From Streptomyces sp. A2-16 (GTDB lineage Bacteria; Actinomycetota; Actinomycetes; Streptomycetales; Streptomycetaceae): a DNA stretch of 64,000 nucleotides. Position 1 is the stretch's first letter, and every line of letters starts with the position of its first letter. The notes below the pieces were generated by a model, which saw nothing but the letters and a program-made list of their open reading frames with translations, did no database searches and was not told the origin of the DNA. Shown here piece after piece: positions 32,325 through 40,137 of this stretch. Position numbers and translations under genes: made by a program. The stretch is taken from assembly GCF_018128905.1 (NCBI RefSeq), contig NZ_CP063808.1:5518001-5582000 (forward strand). Reading direction: 5' to 3'.

Positions 32325-34106
32325 TCAGGACTTCGGTACGTCGATCCGGTCGATGTCCGGCGCGTAGCCGGTGCCGCTGTCGAAGGTGATCGTGTTGGCG
32401 CCGGCCTTGAGGGTCACGGGCACGTACACGCTGGACACGGTCCCCCAGTCGCCGGTGGCGGGGAGCTTGTGGCGGGTGGCGCCGCCGCCGTTCGCCGAGA
32501 CGTCCACCGAGCGGGCGTCACCGCTGATGTAGGAGACCTTGATCTGGTAGGTGCCGGCCTTGGCGACCATGACGTCGTTGAAGGTCAGCTTGCCGCCGAG
32601 GTACAAGTTGCCCACCTTCTTTCCGTTCGAGCAGGCGGAGCAGTCGGCGACGGAGGCGTTGCCGCCGAGGGTGTTCGCGGAGGACTCGGCCTCGTGGCCG
32701 GTGTACGTGAGCGCGCTGCCGTGCGGGGTGACCGTGAACAGACGGGAGCCGTGGGCGGGCAGGGCCTGGGTGACCTTGTTCCGGTGGGTGCCGAGGTTCT
32801 CGTGGTTCCACAGGTCACGGACGGCGGCCCTGCCGGTGAAGCCGAGGGTGCTCCAGTCGGCGGTGACGGCGGCGGGGGCGTCGGCGAGGTTGAACAGGGC
32901 GACGGTGTAGGTGCCGTCGGGGTTCTTCGAGGCCCAGACCTGCTGGGGGTCGGACGGGGTGACCGGGTGCGCGGGCGGGTTGGGGCCCTGGTTCAGCGCG
33001 ATGACCTCGCGGTTGGTCAGGAGGGAGAGACCGTAGGAGTCGAGGCGGGTGAGGTCGTCGCCGGTGTAGAGGGGGGACTTGGCGATGGCCCACAGGGTGG
33101 CGTAGCTCTGCCGTTCGGCCTTGGTCAGGCCGTCCATCTGTCCGTTGCCGACGTCGAGGGAGTCGAGGTCGTTCCAGCCTCCCGGTCCTGCGTGCCGGGT
33201 CCAGGCGGGTGTGTCGTCCCACCGGTCGTCGACGGAGTTCTCCCAGCTGACGAGGGTGTTGCAGTAGCACTCGACGTCGGTGTCGACGCGCCAGCCCTGG
33301 GAGTACTTCTTCCAGTCGGCGGCGTGTCCGATGTCGAGGGACCAGGAGAGCTCGAGGTGGATCGGGCGGCCGGTGCCGGCTATCGCACTGTTCCAGGCGG
33401 CCACGTCGGCAACGTTGTCGTACTGGTCGCCGCTCTTGCCGGAGCCGGGGCCGACGCCGTCCAGCTTGAGGAAGTCGTAGCCCCAGTCGGCGATCAACCG
33501 GGCCTGGGAGTCGATGTACTTGCTGGTGCAGGGCTTGGAGAAGTCGAGCTTGTAGGCGCTGTCCCAGCCGTTGGTGGTGCGCAGGTCGTCGTACACGATG
33601 TCGGCGGTGGTGCAGCCGTCGGCGTTCCAGATCGGGGTCTTCCCGTCGCCGTACGCCCCCTTCTCCAGGCCGGCCGGAAGGTAGATGCCGGCTTTGAGGC
33701 CCTTGGCGTGGATGCGGTCGGCGACGGCCTTCATGCCGTGGGGGAAGCGGATCGGGTCGGGCTTCTGGCGGCCGTACTGGTCGAACCCGGACTTCCAGGT
33801 CTTGTCCATCCACCAGCCGGCGTCGATGTTGACGTACTCGTAGCCGTACTTCTTCAGCTTGGCGGCCAGGGCGTCGGTCTGCTTGAGGACGTTGGCCTCG
33901 GTGAGGTAGCTGTAGTCGCCGTCGGGGTTGAGGCCGGGGTACTTGGAGGACTGCATGCTCCAGCTGGACCAGCCCATGTAGGGCTTGGCGGCGAGGGCGG
34001 CGGTCGGGGCGGTGTCGGCGGCGTGGGCCGTGGGGACGGCGACCGCGGTCAGGGCGAGCACCAGCAGGGCTCTGGCGGGCATGGCGAAGTACGAGGATGA
34101 CCGCAT
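32325..34106 (-). CDS. Secreted GH27 alpha-galactosidase-type enzyme with C-terminal CBM
   Basis: A 593-aa secreted glycosidase. A signal peptide (about residues 1-30, ending AHAAD) precedes a GH27 barrel: PYMGWSSWSMQ at 42-52, YVNIDAGWW at 91-99, nucleophile Asp216 in YDFLKLDGVG and acid/base Asp277 in GWRVDTDVEC. A beta-sandwich follows (CYCNTL through GSRLF), then from about residue 470 a carbohydrate-binding module of CBM35-like look (YTGHEAESSANTLGGNAS through DIDRIDV). GH27 streptomycete enzymes are alpha-galactosidases or beta-L-arabinopyranosidases; sequence alone does not separate them. TTGGAGG precedes the ATG. It is the second gene of the ROK-led operon. Confidence 0.92.
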   Translation of the reverse strand: MRSSSYFAMPARALLVLALTAVAVPTAHAADTAPTAALAAKPYMGWSSWSMQSSKYPGLNPDGDYSYLTEANVLKQTDALAAKLKKYGYEYVNIDAGWWMDKTWKSGFDQYGRQKPDPIRFPHGMKAVADRIHAKGLKAGIYLPAGLEKGAYGDGKTPIWNADGCTTADIVYDDLRTTNGWDSAYKLDFSKPCTSKYIDSQARLIADWGYDFLKLDGVGPGSGKSGDQYDNVADVAAWNSAIAGTGRPIHLELSWSLDIGHAADWKKYSQGWRVDTDVECYCNTLVSWENSVDDRWDDTPAWTRHAGPGGWNDLDSLDVGNGQMDGLTKAERQSYATLWAIAKSPLYTGDDLTRLDSYGLSLLTNREVIALNQGPNPPAHPVTPSDPQQVWASKNPDGTYTVALFNLADAPAAVTADWSTLGFTGRAAVRDLWNHENLGTHRNKVTQALPAHGSRLFTVTPHGSALTYTGHEAESSANTLGGNASVADCSACSNGKKVGNLYLGGKLTFNDVMVAKAGTYQIKVSYISGDARSVDVSANGGGATRHKLPATGDWGTVSSVYVPVTLKAGANTITFDSGTGYAPDIDRIDVPKS

Positions 34107-34154
34107 GGGTCGTACCTCCAATGGGGTGCGGGTTCTTGTCGGCTGCGCGGGTGC

Positions 34155-35333
34155 TTACCGGCTCGTGTCCGGGGCGATGAAGGACTGGATGGCGGTGGCT
34201 GCGGCGCCGCGGGCCCACTCGTCGAAGGGCAGCGGGCGGGTGCGGACGTCGCACTGGGCGGCGGAGCCGAAGGCGGCCGCGACGAAGGCGTCGCGGATCT
34301 GTTCGGCGAACAGGTCGTAGGCGGCGAGTCCCTCGCCGGAGATGATCACGCGTTCGGGGCCGAGGAGGTTGGCGACGGTGGCGATTCCCCGGCCGATCGC
34401 CTCACCGGCGCGGGCGTACACGTCCCGGGCTCCGGCGACCCCTGCGCGTGCCAGGGCCAGGGCGGCCGCGGCGTCGGGGAGTTCGGCACCGGTGGCTTCC
34501 CGGACCTGCCGGACGATCGCGGCCTCCCCGGCGATCGCCTCGACGCAGCCCCGGTTGCCGCAGTGGCAGAGCGGGCCGGACGGATCGACGGTCACATGGC
34601 CGATCTCCCCGGCCACTCCGTGCGCCCCCGCGACGACCCGGCCGTGCACCACCAGGCCGCAGCCGATGCCGGCGCCCACCGTGACCACGGCGAAGTCGGA
34701 CAGGCCCGCACCGGCGCCGAACCACTGCTCGGCGACGGTCAGGGCGCGTACGTCGTTGTCGACGGTGACGGGCAACCCGGTGGTCATGGCGGCGAGTTCG
34801 GCGAGCGGGACGTCGCGCCACTCCAGGAACGGCGAGTAGCGGACGGTGCCCTCGCCCCTGTCGACGTCGCCGGAGACCGCGATGCCGAGGCCGAGGACCG
34901 GAGCCGTGGAACCGTCCGTCTCTGCGAGGAGCTCGCGGGTGATCTCCGCGATGCCCGCGAGGACCGTCCTCGGCTCGCGGTCGGCAAGCGGCAGATGGCG
35001 GGCGACGCGGATGCGGCAGCACAGGTCGGTGAGGACACCGATGATCTCGTCGCCGGTGACCTTGACGCCGATGAACAGGGCCCGTCCGCCGTCGACCCGC
35101 ACGAGGCTGGCGGGCCGGCCGAGGGCCGGGCGGGCGTCCTCGTCCACGCCCTCGACGAGGTAGCCGGCCTCGATGAGGGGCCGGACCGCCTTGGTGACGG
35201 CGGCCGGTGACAGTCCGACACGCCGGGCGACCTCCAGACGGGCGAGCGGCCCGTGCGAGAGGACGGCGGTGAACACCTGTGAGGCGGCAGGGGTGTTGGC
35301 GGGAAAGGTCTCGGCGCTTGAGGTCGTGCGCAT
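34155..35333 (-). CDS. ROK family transcriptional repressor
   Basis: A 392-aa ROK-family regulator. The N-terminal winged helix is GPLARLEVARRVGLSPAAVT then KAVRPLIEAGYL (about residues 28-60). The sugar-kinase-like domain has VTVDNDVRALTVAEQWFGAG, the ROK signature ending HVTVDPSGPLCHCGNRGCVE (CxCGxxGC zinc motif) and GPERVIISGEG. It should sense a sugar or sugar phosphate and release DNA. It leads an operon with GH27 (48 bases on), GH95 and the esterase. A promoter lies six to seven bases upstream of the ATG with an inverted repeat over its -35, which indicates self-repression and control of the whole operon. Confidence 0.93.
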   Translation of the reverse strand: MRTTSSAETFPANTPAASQVFTAVLSHGPLARLEVARRVGLSPAAVTKAVRPLIEAGYLVEGVDEDARPALGRPASLVRVDGGRALFIGVKVTGDEIIGVLTDLCCRIRVARHLPLADREPRTVLAGIAEITRELLAETDGSTAPVLGLGIAVSGDVDRGEGTVRYSPFLEWRDVPLAELAAMTTGLPVTVDNDVRALTVAEQWFGAGAGLSDFAVVTVGAGIGCGLVVHGRVVAGAHGVAGEIGHVTVDPSGPLCHCGNRGCVEAIAGEAAIVRQVREATGAELPDAAAALALARAGVAGARDVYARAGEAIGRGIATVANLLGPERVIISGEGLAAYDLFAEQIRDAFVAAAFGSAAQCDVRTRPLPFDEWARGAAATAIQSFIAPDTSR

Positions 35334-35340
35334 GGTCGGG

Positions 35341-35377
35341 AACCTAGGGGGATTCTTTTCCGACGTCAATAAAAGAA
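35341..35377 (-). promoter_or_regulatory. ROK operon promoter and operator
   Basis: On the minus strand TTGACG (35364-35369 on plus as CGTCAA), a 17-base spacer and TAGGTT (35341-35346 as AACCTA) form an almost consensus housekeeping promoter. The ROK ATG lies 7 bases beyond the -10, so the message is leaderless. TTCTTTT 35353-35359 and AAAAGAA 35371-35377 are perfect 7-base inverted repeats straddling the -35, the expected operator. Confidence 0.75.
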
Positions 35378-35425
35378 GCAGGATTGCCTGTGCCGTTGCT
35401 GTGATCAGCCAAGGAGAAGAGCCGT

Positions 35426-36637
35426 ATGACATCAGCACGAGTGGTGGTCGGGACGGTGGCCGGGGCGGTCCTGCTGCCCCTTCTCACGGTCCCCGCCCAC
35501 GCCGGAACGTCCGCGGCCCCGGCGGTGGACCTCGCGGGTCTGCGCAGCGTGTTGCGTACCGCGCAGGCGCAGGGCGCGCCGGGGTCGATGGCACGGGTCG
35601 ACGACGGGGGCACCGTGTTCCGGGCCGCGGTGGGCGTGGCGGACCGCGGGAGCAAGCGGGCGATGGGCGAGGCCGACCGGTTCCGCATCGGCAGCGTCAC
35701 CAAGACCTTCACCGCCGTCGTCCTGCTCCAACTGGTCGACGAGAAGAAGCTGAAGCTCGACGCGCCGGTCAACCGCTACCTGCCCGGGCTGCTGCCGGAC
35801 GACCGGATCACGGTGCGGCACGTCCTGGGTCACCGCAGCGGCCTGTACGACTACACCAACGCCATGTTCGCCAAGACGGTCCCGGGGTTCGAGGCGGTCC
35901 GCAAGCAGGTCTTCACACCCGCGGAACTGGTGCGGCGCTCGCTGCGCCAACCGCGCACGAACGCGCCGGGCGCGGCGTACTCGTACTCGAACACCAACTT
36001 CGTCGTCGCCGGGATGCTCATCGAGAAGCTGACCGGCAATCCCGTGCGGACCGAGTACGAGAACCGCATCATCGGGCCGCTGAAGCTCGGCGACACGTTC
36101 TACGTGCACCCCGGCATGAAGATCCCCGGCCGTCACGCCCGCGGCTACCTCACCCCGGACGAGGCGGGCGCCCCGCTCGTCGACGCGACCGAACAGACCG
36201 TGTCGTGGGCGCAGAGCGCGGGCGCGCTCGTCTCCAGCACCCGGGACCTGAACACCTTCCTGTCCGCGCTGCTCGGGGGGCGGCTCACCTCGGCCGCACA
36301 ACTGGCGCAGATGGAGCGGTGGATGCCGTCGGGGACCGCCCAGGCGTACGGACTCGGGCTGCGCCGCCGCGATCTGTCGTGCGGGGTCTCGGTGTACGGC
36401 CACACCGGTGCCGTGCAGGGCTTCTACACCTACGCGTTCGCCTCGAAGGACGGCAGGCGCACGCTCGCCGCGGTCGCCAACACGTCCAACAACGGCACGG
36501 TCCTCAACACGATGCTGCGCACCCTGGACTCCGCGTTCTGCGGCAAGTCGGTCAAGGCCCCCCTGGGCAAGGCCCCGCGCGGCAGGGCTCCGCTGGAGCG
36601 GCACGAGGACATGGCGCCGGCGGTCGCGCTGGACTGA
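35426..36637 (+). CDS. Secreted serine hydrolase (beta-lactamase/D-Ala-D-Ala carboxypeptidase type)
   Basis: A 403-aa exported class C beta-lactamase-fold enzyme. The signal peptide covers residues 1-26 (VVVGTVAGAVLLPLLTVPAHA). The catalytic tetrad motif is Ser90-x-x-Lys93 in RIGSVTKTFTAV, the YSN motif Tyr187-Ser188-Asn189 lies in AAYSYSNTNF, and HTG stands in VYGHTGAVQGF. This arrangement is that of D-alanyl-D-alanine carboxypeptidases such as the R61 enzyme, so wall peptide trimming or ester hydrolysis is likely. AAGGAG precedes the ATG. It is divergent from the ROK operon and shares its 92-base control region, so the ROK protein might also affect it. The C-terminus ends in a basic stretch (KAPLGKAPRGRAP). 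Confidence 0.9.
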   Translation: MTSARVVVGTVAGAVLLPLLTVPAHAGTSAAPAVDLAGLRSVLRTAQAQGAPGSMARVDDGGTVFRAAVGVADRGSKRAMGEADRFRIGSVTKTFTAVVLLQLVDEKKLKLDAPVNRYLPGLLPDDRITVRHVLGHRSGLYDYTNAMFAKTVPGFEAVRKQVFTPAELVRRSLRQPRTNAPGAAYSYSNTNFVVAGMLIEKLTGNPVRTEYENRIIGPLKLGDTFYVHPGMKIPGRHARGYLTPDEAGAPLVDATEQTVSWAQSAGALVSSTRDLNTFLSALLGGRLTSAAQLAQMERWMPSGTAQAYGLGLRRRDLSCGVSVYGHTGAVQGFYTYAFASKDGRRTLAAVANTSNNGTVLNTMLRTLDSAFCGKSVKAPLGKAPRGRAPLERHEDMAPAVALD

Positions 36638-36705
36638 CCGCGCCCCGGGAACCCCCGCGCCCCGGTGTGCGTTCTTCCCGCGAACGACGACACCAGGGCG
36701 GCGCG

Positions 36706-38160
36706 ATGAGCGAGTTGGTCCCCGGGGGCAATCTGCCCCTTCCCGAAGGGGCCGTCACCGTACGGGTGCCCGGCCCCTTCGACGTGTCCGCCCTCGTCAC
36801 GGACGACGGCGGCAGGGTCCGGGGCGACGCGGACTTCGTGTTCTACAACCAGCCCTCCGCCCCCGGAGCCCGGCTCTCCGGCGATGCGCTGACCGTCGAT
36901 CCCCGGCGGCTGCGCGCGGGTGCGAGCAGGGTCACGGTGGTCGTCAGCCCGGCCGACCCCGGCACTCCCCTGGGCCGGCTGCCCGCGCCGGTCCTGCAGG
37001 TCACGGGCGCCGGTGGCCGTGCGCTGGCCCGGTTCACGCCGGCGCGCCCCCGCCAGGAGACCGTGCTGCTGCTCGCGGAGATCTACCGGCGGGGCGACAG
37101 CTGGAAGCTGCGGGCGCTCGGGCAGGGGTACGCGGACGGACTCGCGGGGCTGGCGCGGGACTTCGGGGTGGATGTCGTGGACGACCCGCCGACGGCCACG
37201 GCTCCTGCCCCGTCGCTCACGGCACCGGGGACACCCCGGTCCGCCGTTCCCCCGGTACGGACACCCGCGGCCCGGACGCCCGTGGCATCAGGGCCGCGGA
37301 CCGCTCCCGCTCCCGCTTTCCGGGCGTCCTCGGGATCACCGGCGCCCCGGCCGGTACCGCTGACGTCGCCCTCCCCCGCGCCCGAGCCGGCCGCCTTCCT
37401 CGCCCTGGTCAACTCCGCTCGCTCCAGGGCCGGTTCGCCCGCCGTCACGCTCGATTCCCGGCTCGGCGACGCCGCCCGCGCCCACGCCTCGGCCATGGCG
37501 TCGGCGGGCCGGCTCGGTGTCGAGAGCCCCGACGGCGTCTCGGTGTTCCAGCGGCTCACCGCCACCGGGTACGCGTACATCACCGTCGGCGAGCACCTGG
37601 TCTCAGGGCCCCGGGGTCCGGCCGAGCTCGTCGAGTACTGTCTGCGCACCGAACAGCCCCGGCGGACCCTGCACGACCCGGCCTTCAGCCACGTCGGCCT
37701 GGCCCGCGCCGCCGACGGGCGCTCCGGCGACACCTACTGGACAGCGCTGTGGGCCAGGCCGCTCACGCCCGCGGACCTGACGCGGACGGTCGACGAGGTG
37801 GTCGGCCTCACCAACCGCGAGCGCGCCGGGGCGGGCCTGCGGCCTCTCGCCGTCGACCCCCTTCTGGCCCGTGCCGCGCAGGCCTACAGCACGGACATGG
37901 CGGTGCGCGCGTTCTACTCCCACACCTCGCCCGAGGGCACCCAGCCCTGGGACCGGGCGGCCGCCGCGGGCTGCGACCGCCGCTCGATCGGGGAGAACAT
38001 CGCGTGCGGCCAGCGCTCCGCCGCCGAGGTCGTCGAGGGCTGGATGAACAGCCCGGGGCACCGCGCCAACATCCTCAAGCCCGCGTTCACCCACATCGGG
38101 ATCGGCTTCGCGGGCGGGGGCCCCGCGGGCACGTACTGGACCCAGATGTTCGGCGCCTGA
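36706..38160 (+). CDS. TerD domain fused to two CAP (SCP/PR1) domains
   Basis: A 484-aa multidomain protein. Residues 1-160 are a TerD-type calcium-binding/stress domain (GDADFVFYNQPSAPGARLSG, EIYRRGDSWKLRALGQGY, GLAGLARDFGV). Residues 165-225 are a Pro/Ala/Ser/Thr-rich linker. Two CAP domains follow. The first (about 228-355) has lost the usual His near GRLGVESPDG and keeps only VGEHLV. The second (about 365-484) has YSHTSPEGTQPWDRA, SIGENIACGQ and SPGHRANILKP, the complete signature. No signal peptide is present, which is odd for a CAP protein, since CAP domains are normally secreted. It is followed by an AIM24 gene. Confidence 0.9.
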   Translation: MSELVPGGNLPLPEGAVTVRVPGPFDVSALVTDDGGRVRGDADFVFYNQPSAPGARLSGDALTVDPRRLRAGASRVTVVVSPADPGTPLGRLPAPVLQVTGAGGRALARFTPARPRQETVLLLAEIYRRGDSWKLRALGQGYADGLAGLARDFGVDVVDDPPTATAPAPSLTAPGTPRSAVPPVRTPAARTPVASGPRTAPAPAFRASSGSPAPRPVPLTSPSPAPEPAAFLALVNSARSRAGSPAVTLDSRLGDAARAHASAMASAGRLGVESPDGVSVFQRLTATGYAYITVGEHLVSGPRGPAELVEYCLRTEQPRRTLHDPAFSHVGLARAADGRSGDTYWTALWARPLTPADLTRTVDEVVGLTNRERAGAGLRPLAVDPLLARAAQAYSTDMAVRAFYSHTSPEGTQPWDRAAAAGCDRRSIGENIACGQRSAAEVVEGWMNSPGHRANILKPAFTHIGIGFAGGGPAGTYWTQMFGA

Positions 38161-38216
38161 TGCGCGTATCGCACGGGATCTTGGCGGAGGGGATCCCTCC
38201 GGGCCAGGATGCCCCC

Positions 38217-38894
38217 ATGAAGGGTGACCTCTTTTCCAATGAGCACATGGTGCAGCCGGCCACCGCGCCGGGCATGACGGTCGAGAACGCCAAGTGCATC
38301 CGGTACGCGGTGCACGGCGAGATGCTCGCCCGCCAGGGGGCGATGGTCGCCTATCGCGGCAATCTCCAGTTCGAGCGCAAGGGCCAGGGCGTCGGGGGCA
38401 TGCTCAAGCGGGCCGTCACCGGCGAGGGACTGCCCCTGATGGCGGTGCGCGGGCAGGGCGAGGCCTGGTTCGCGCACGAGGCGCAGAACTGTTTCATCGT
38501 GGATGTGGAACCGGGCGACGAGTTCACGGTCAACGGCCGCAACGTCCTGTGTTTCGACGCCTCGTTGGCCTACCGCATCTCGACCGTGAAGGGCGCGGGC
38601 ATCGCCGGCGGCGGTCTGTTCAACAGTGTCTTCACCGGCCACGGCAGGCTCGGCCTGGTCTGCGAGGGCAACCCCCTGGTGATCCCGGTCTCGCCGGAGT
38701 TCCCAGTGTACGTCGACACGGACGCGGTCGTCGGCTGGACGGCGGGCCTCAACACCTCGCTGCACCGCTCGCAGTCCATAGGGTCGATGCTGCGCGGCGG
38801 TTCCGGCGAGGCGGTGCAGCTGATGCTGCAGGGCTCGGGCTACGTCGTCGTACGACCGAGCGAGGCGACCCCGCAGAAGGCGCAGCAGCACTGA
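38217..38894 (+). CDS. AIM24 family protein
   Basis: A 225-aa protein of the AIM24 family (beta-barrel, named for a yeast mitochondrial protein). Marks are RQGAMVAYRGNLQFERKGQG near residue 39, MLKRAVTGEGLPLMAVRGQG, and GLVCEGNPLVIPVSPEFPVY. Bacterial AIM24 proteins often sit beside TerD-type genes, as here, and their function is unknown. AGGAT precedes the ATG at 38217. The leader 38161-38216 holds a GGAGGG/CCCTCC palindrome at about 38185-38199. It ends before a strong terminator at 38999-39026. Confidence 0.9.
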   Translation: MKGDLFSNEHMVQPATAPGMTVENAKCIRYAVHGEMLARQGAMVAYRGNLQFERKGQGVGGMLKRAVTGEGLPLMAVRGQGEAWFAHEAQNCFIVDVEPGDEFTVNGRNVLCFDASLAYRISTVKGAGIAGGGLFNSVFTGHGRLGLVCEGNPLVIPVSPEFPVYVDTDAVVGWTAGLNTSLHRSQSIGSMLRGGSGEAVQLMLQGSGYVVVRPSEATPQKAQQH

Positions 38895-38998
38895 GCGCCC
38901 CGCAACAGTGTTGCGGCACTGCGGAGTTCCAGGCAGTGATCTGCGCCTCACAGGCAACCCGTCCGGCTCCGTCCACGTCTTGACCGGCAACGGATGAC

Positions 38999-39026
38999 GC
39001 CCCGGCTCCCGGGCCGGGGCTCATTT
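38999..39026 (+). terminator. Intrinsic terminator
   Basis: GCCCCGGC 38999-39006 pairs with GCCGGGGC 39013-39020 around a six-base loop, followed by TCATTTTT. It lies 104 bases after the AIM24 stop and isolates the TPR gene downstream. Confidence 0.8.
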
Positions 39027-39048
39027 TTCGAGGCACTATGCACACCAT

Positions 39049-39080
39049 GTATACACAGCAGGTATAGATGAGGTGTATAC
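39049..39080. promoter_or_regulatory. GTATAC repeat cluster upstream of the TPR gene
   Basis: TGTATACA at 39049-39056 is a perfect palindrome, GGTATAGA lies at 39061-39068, and GTGTATAC at 39073-39080 repeats the core. Centres are 12 and 13 bases apart, and the stretch is far richer in A/T than its surroundings. TATAGAT at 39063-39069 could be a -10 element. It looks like an operator array placed over the promoter of the gene at 39097. Confidence 0.45.
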
Positions 39081-39096
39081 GGACGGAAAGGCACGC

Positions 39097-40137
39097 ATGT
39101 ACGGCAAGGCATTCGCCCCGGAGTACCAGGGCGCGCTCACCACTCTCTCCGTGAACTCCTCCCTGGACGAGGTCCTGGCCACCGGCACCGAGCAGTTGAG
39201 AGCAGCAGAGCGGGCCGGACGGCACGGGGAGGCGGCGCGCTCCGGACTCGCGGTCGCCGAGGCGCAGCGCAGGCTCGGCCGGGTGGCCGACGCCGACCGG
39301 ACCTGGAAGGCGAGTTACCGGGCCGCCCGCCGGGCCGGGGACACCGCGGGCATGGCCTGGGCACTGTGGAGCGGCGGCACCCTGGCCCGGCAGCGCGGCG
39401 GATTCGCCCTGGCCCGAAGGCTGCTGGGACTCGCGGCCGAACTCGGCGAGCGCGGCGGGGACGTCGTCGTGCGCGGCTACTCGCTGGCAGGCCTCGCCGA
39501 GACCGGCCGTATCCAGGGCGACTACGAGGCCGTCGGCCGGCTGCACGAGCAGTTGCTCGCCGAGGCCAGGCGGCGCGGCGAGGCACGGCACACGGTCTGG
39601 GCGCTGTCGGGCATCGCGCAGATGCACCGCAACACCGGGTCCTACGACACCGCGTTCGCCATGTTCGAGGAGGCGGCCGAGATCGCCGCGGGCGCCGAGG
39701 ACCGGCGCGGTCACGCCTGGGCACTGCGGGGGCTCGCCGACCTCGTCTCGGTGCGCGACGGCGACACCGACCGGGCCCTCGCCCTGCTCTCCGAGGCGGA
39801 GACGACCTGCCGGGAGATGAACCTGTCCAGCGCGCTGGCCTACAACCACAAGATGCGCGGCAACGTCCACTACCGGGCCGGGCATTACCAGGAAGCCCGT
39901 GACCTGTACGAGCAGGCGCTCGCCGAGTTCCGCGCCATGAGCGAACCGCGCGGCGAGGCGCTGGCCCGGCTGGGGCTCGCCAAGTCCCTGGCCCGCCTGG
40001 GCCGCGACCGCGCCGAGACGGCCGCCGAACTGGACGATCTGGCCCGGACGCTGGAGCGCACGGGGCTGCGGCACGCGCGGGAGATGGTGGCGCGGGCGCA
40101 GGAGGAGTTCGGCGTGCGGACGGCGGCGGTAGCGTGA
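39097..40137 (+). CDS. Tetratricopeptide-repeat protein
   Basis: A 346-aa soluble helical protein built of TPR-like pairs from about residue 30 to the end. Recognisable units include GTLARQRGGFALARRLLGLA, GLAETGRIQGDYEAVGRLHE, GIAQMHRNTGSYDTAFAMFE and GNVHYRAGHYQEARDLYEQA. It has no catalytic domain or helix-turn-helix. The ATG at 39097 with GAAAGGC upstream is preferred to a GTG at 39073 lying inside the repeat array. Its stop overlaps the start of the polyprenyl synthetase gene in GTGA, so the two proteins are made together and the TPR protein may bind or regulate the synthetase. Confidence 0.88.
   Translation: MYGKAFAPEYQGALTTLSVNSSLDEVLATGTEQLRAAERAGRHGEAARSGLAVAEAQRRLGRVADADRTWKASYRAARRAGDTAGMAWALWSGGTLARQRGGFALARRLLGLAAELGERGGDVVVRGYSLAGLAETGRIQGDYEAVGRLHEQLLAEARRRGEARHTVWALSGIAQMHRNTGSYDTAFAMFEEAAEIAAGAEDRRGHAWALRGLADLVSVRDGDTDRALALLSEAETTCREMNLSSALAYNHKMRGNVHYRAGHYQEARDLYEQALAEFRAMSEPRGEALARLGLAKSLARLGRDRAETAAELDDLARTLERTGLRHAREMVARAQEEFGVRTAAVA

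Noticed and set aside
35173..38160. 995-aa frame running from the ROK gene to the TerD-CAP protein
   Set aside because: Its first two thirds are a shadow of the serine hydrolase frame; TerD begins at the ATG at 36706.
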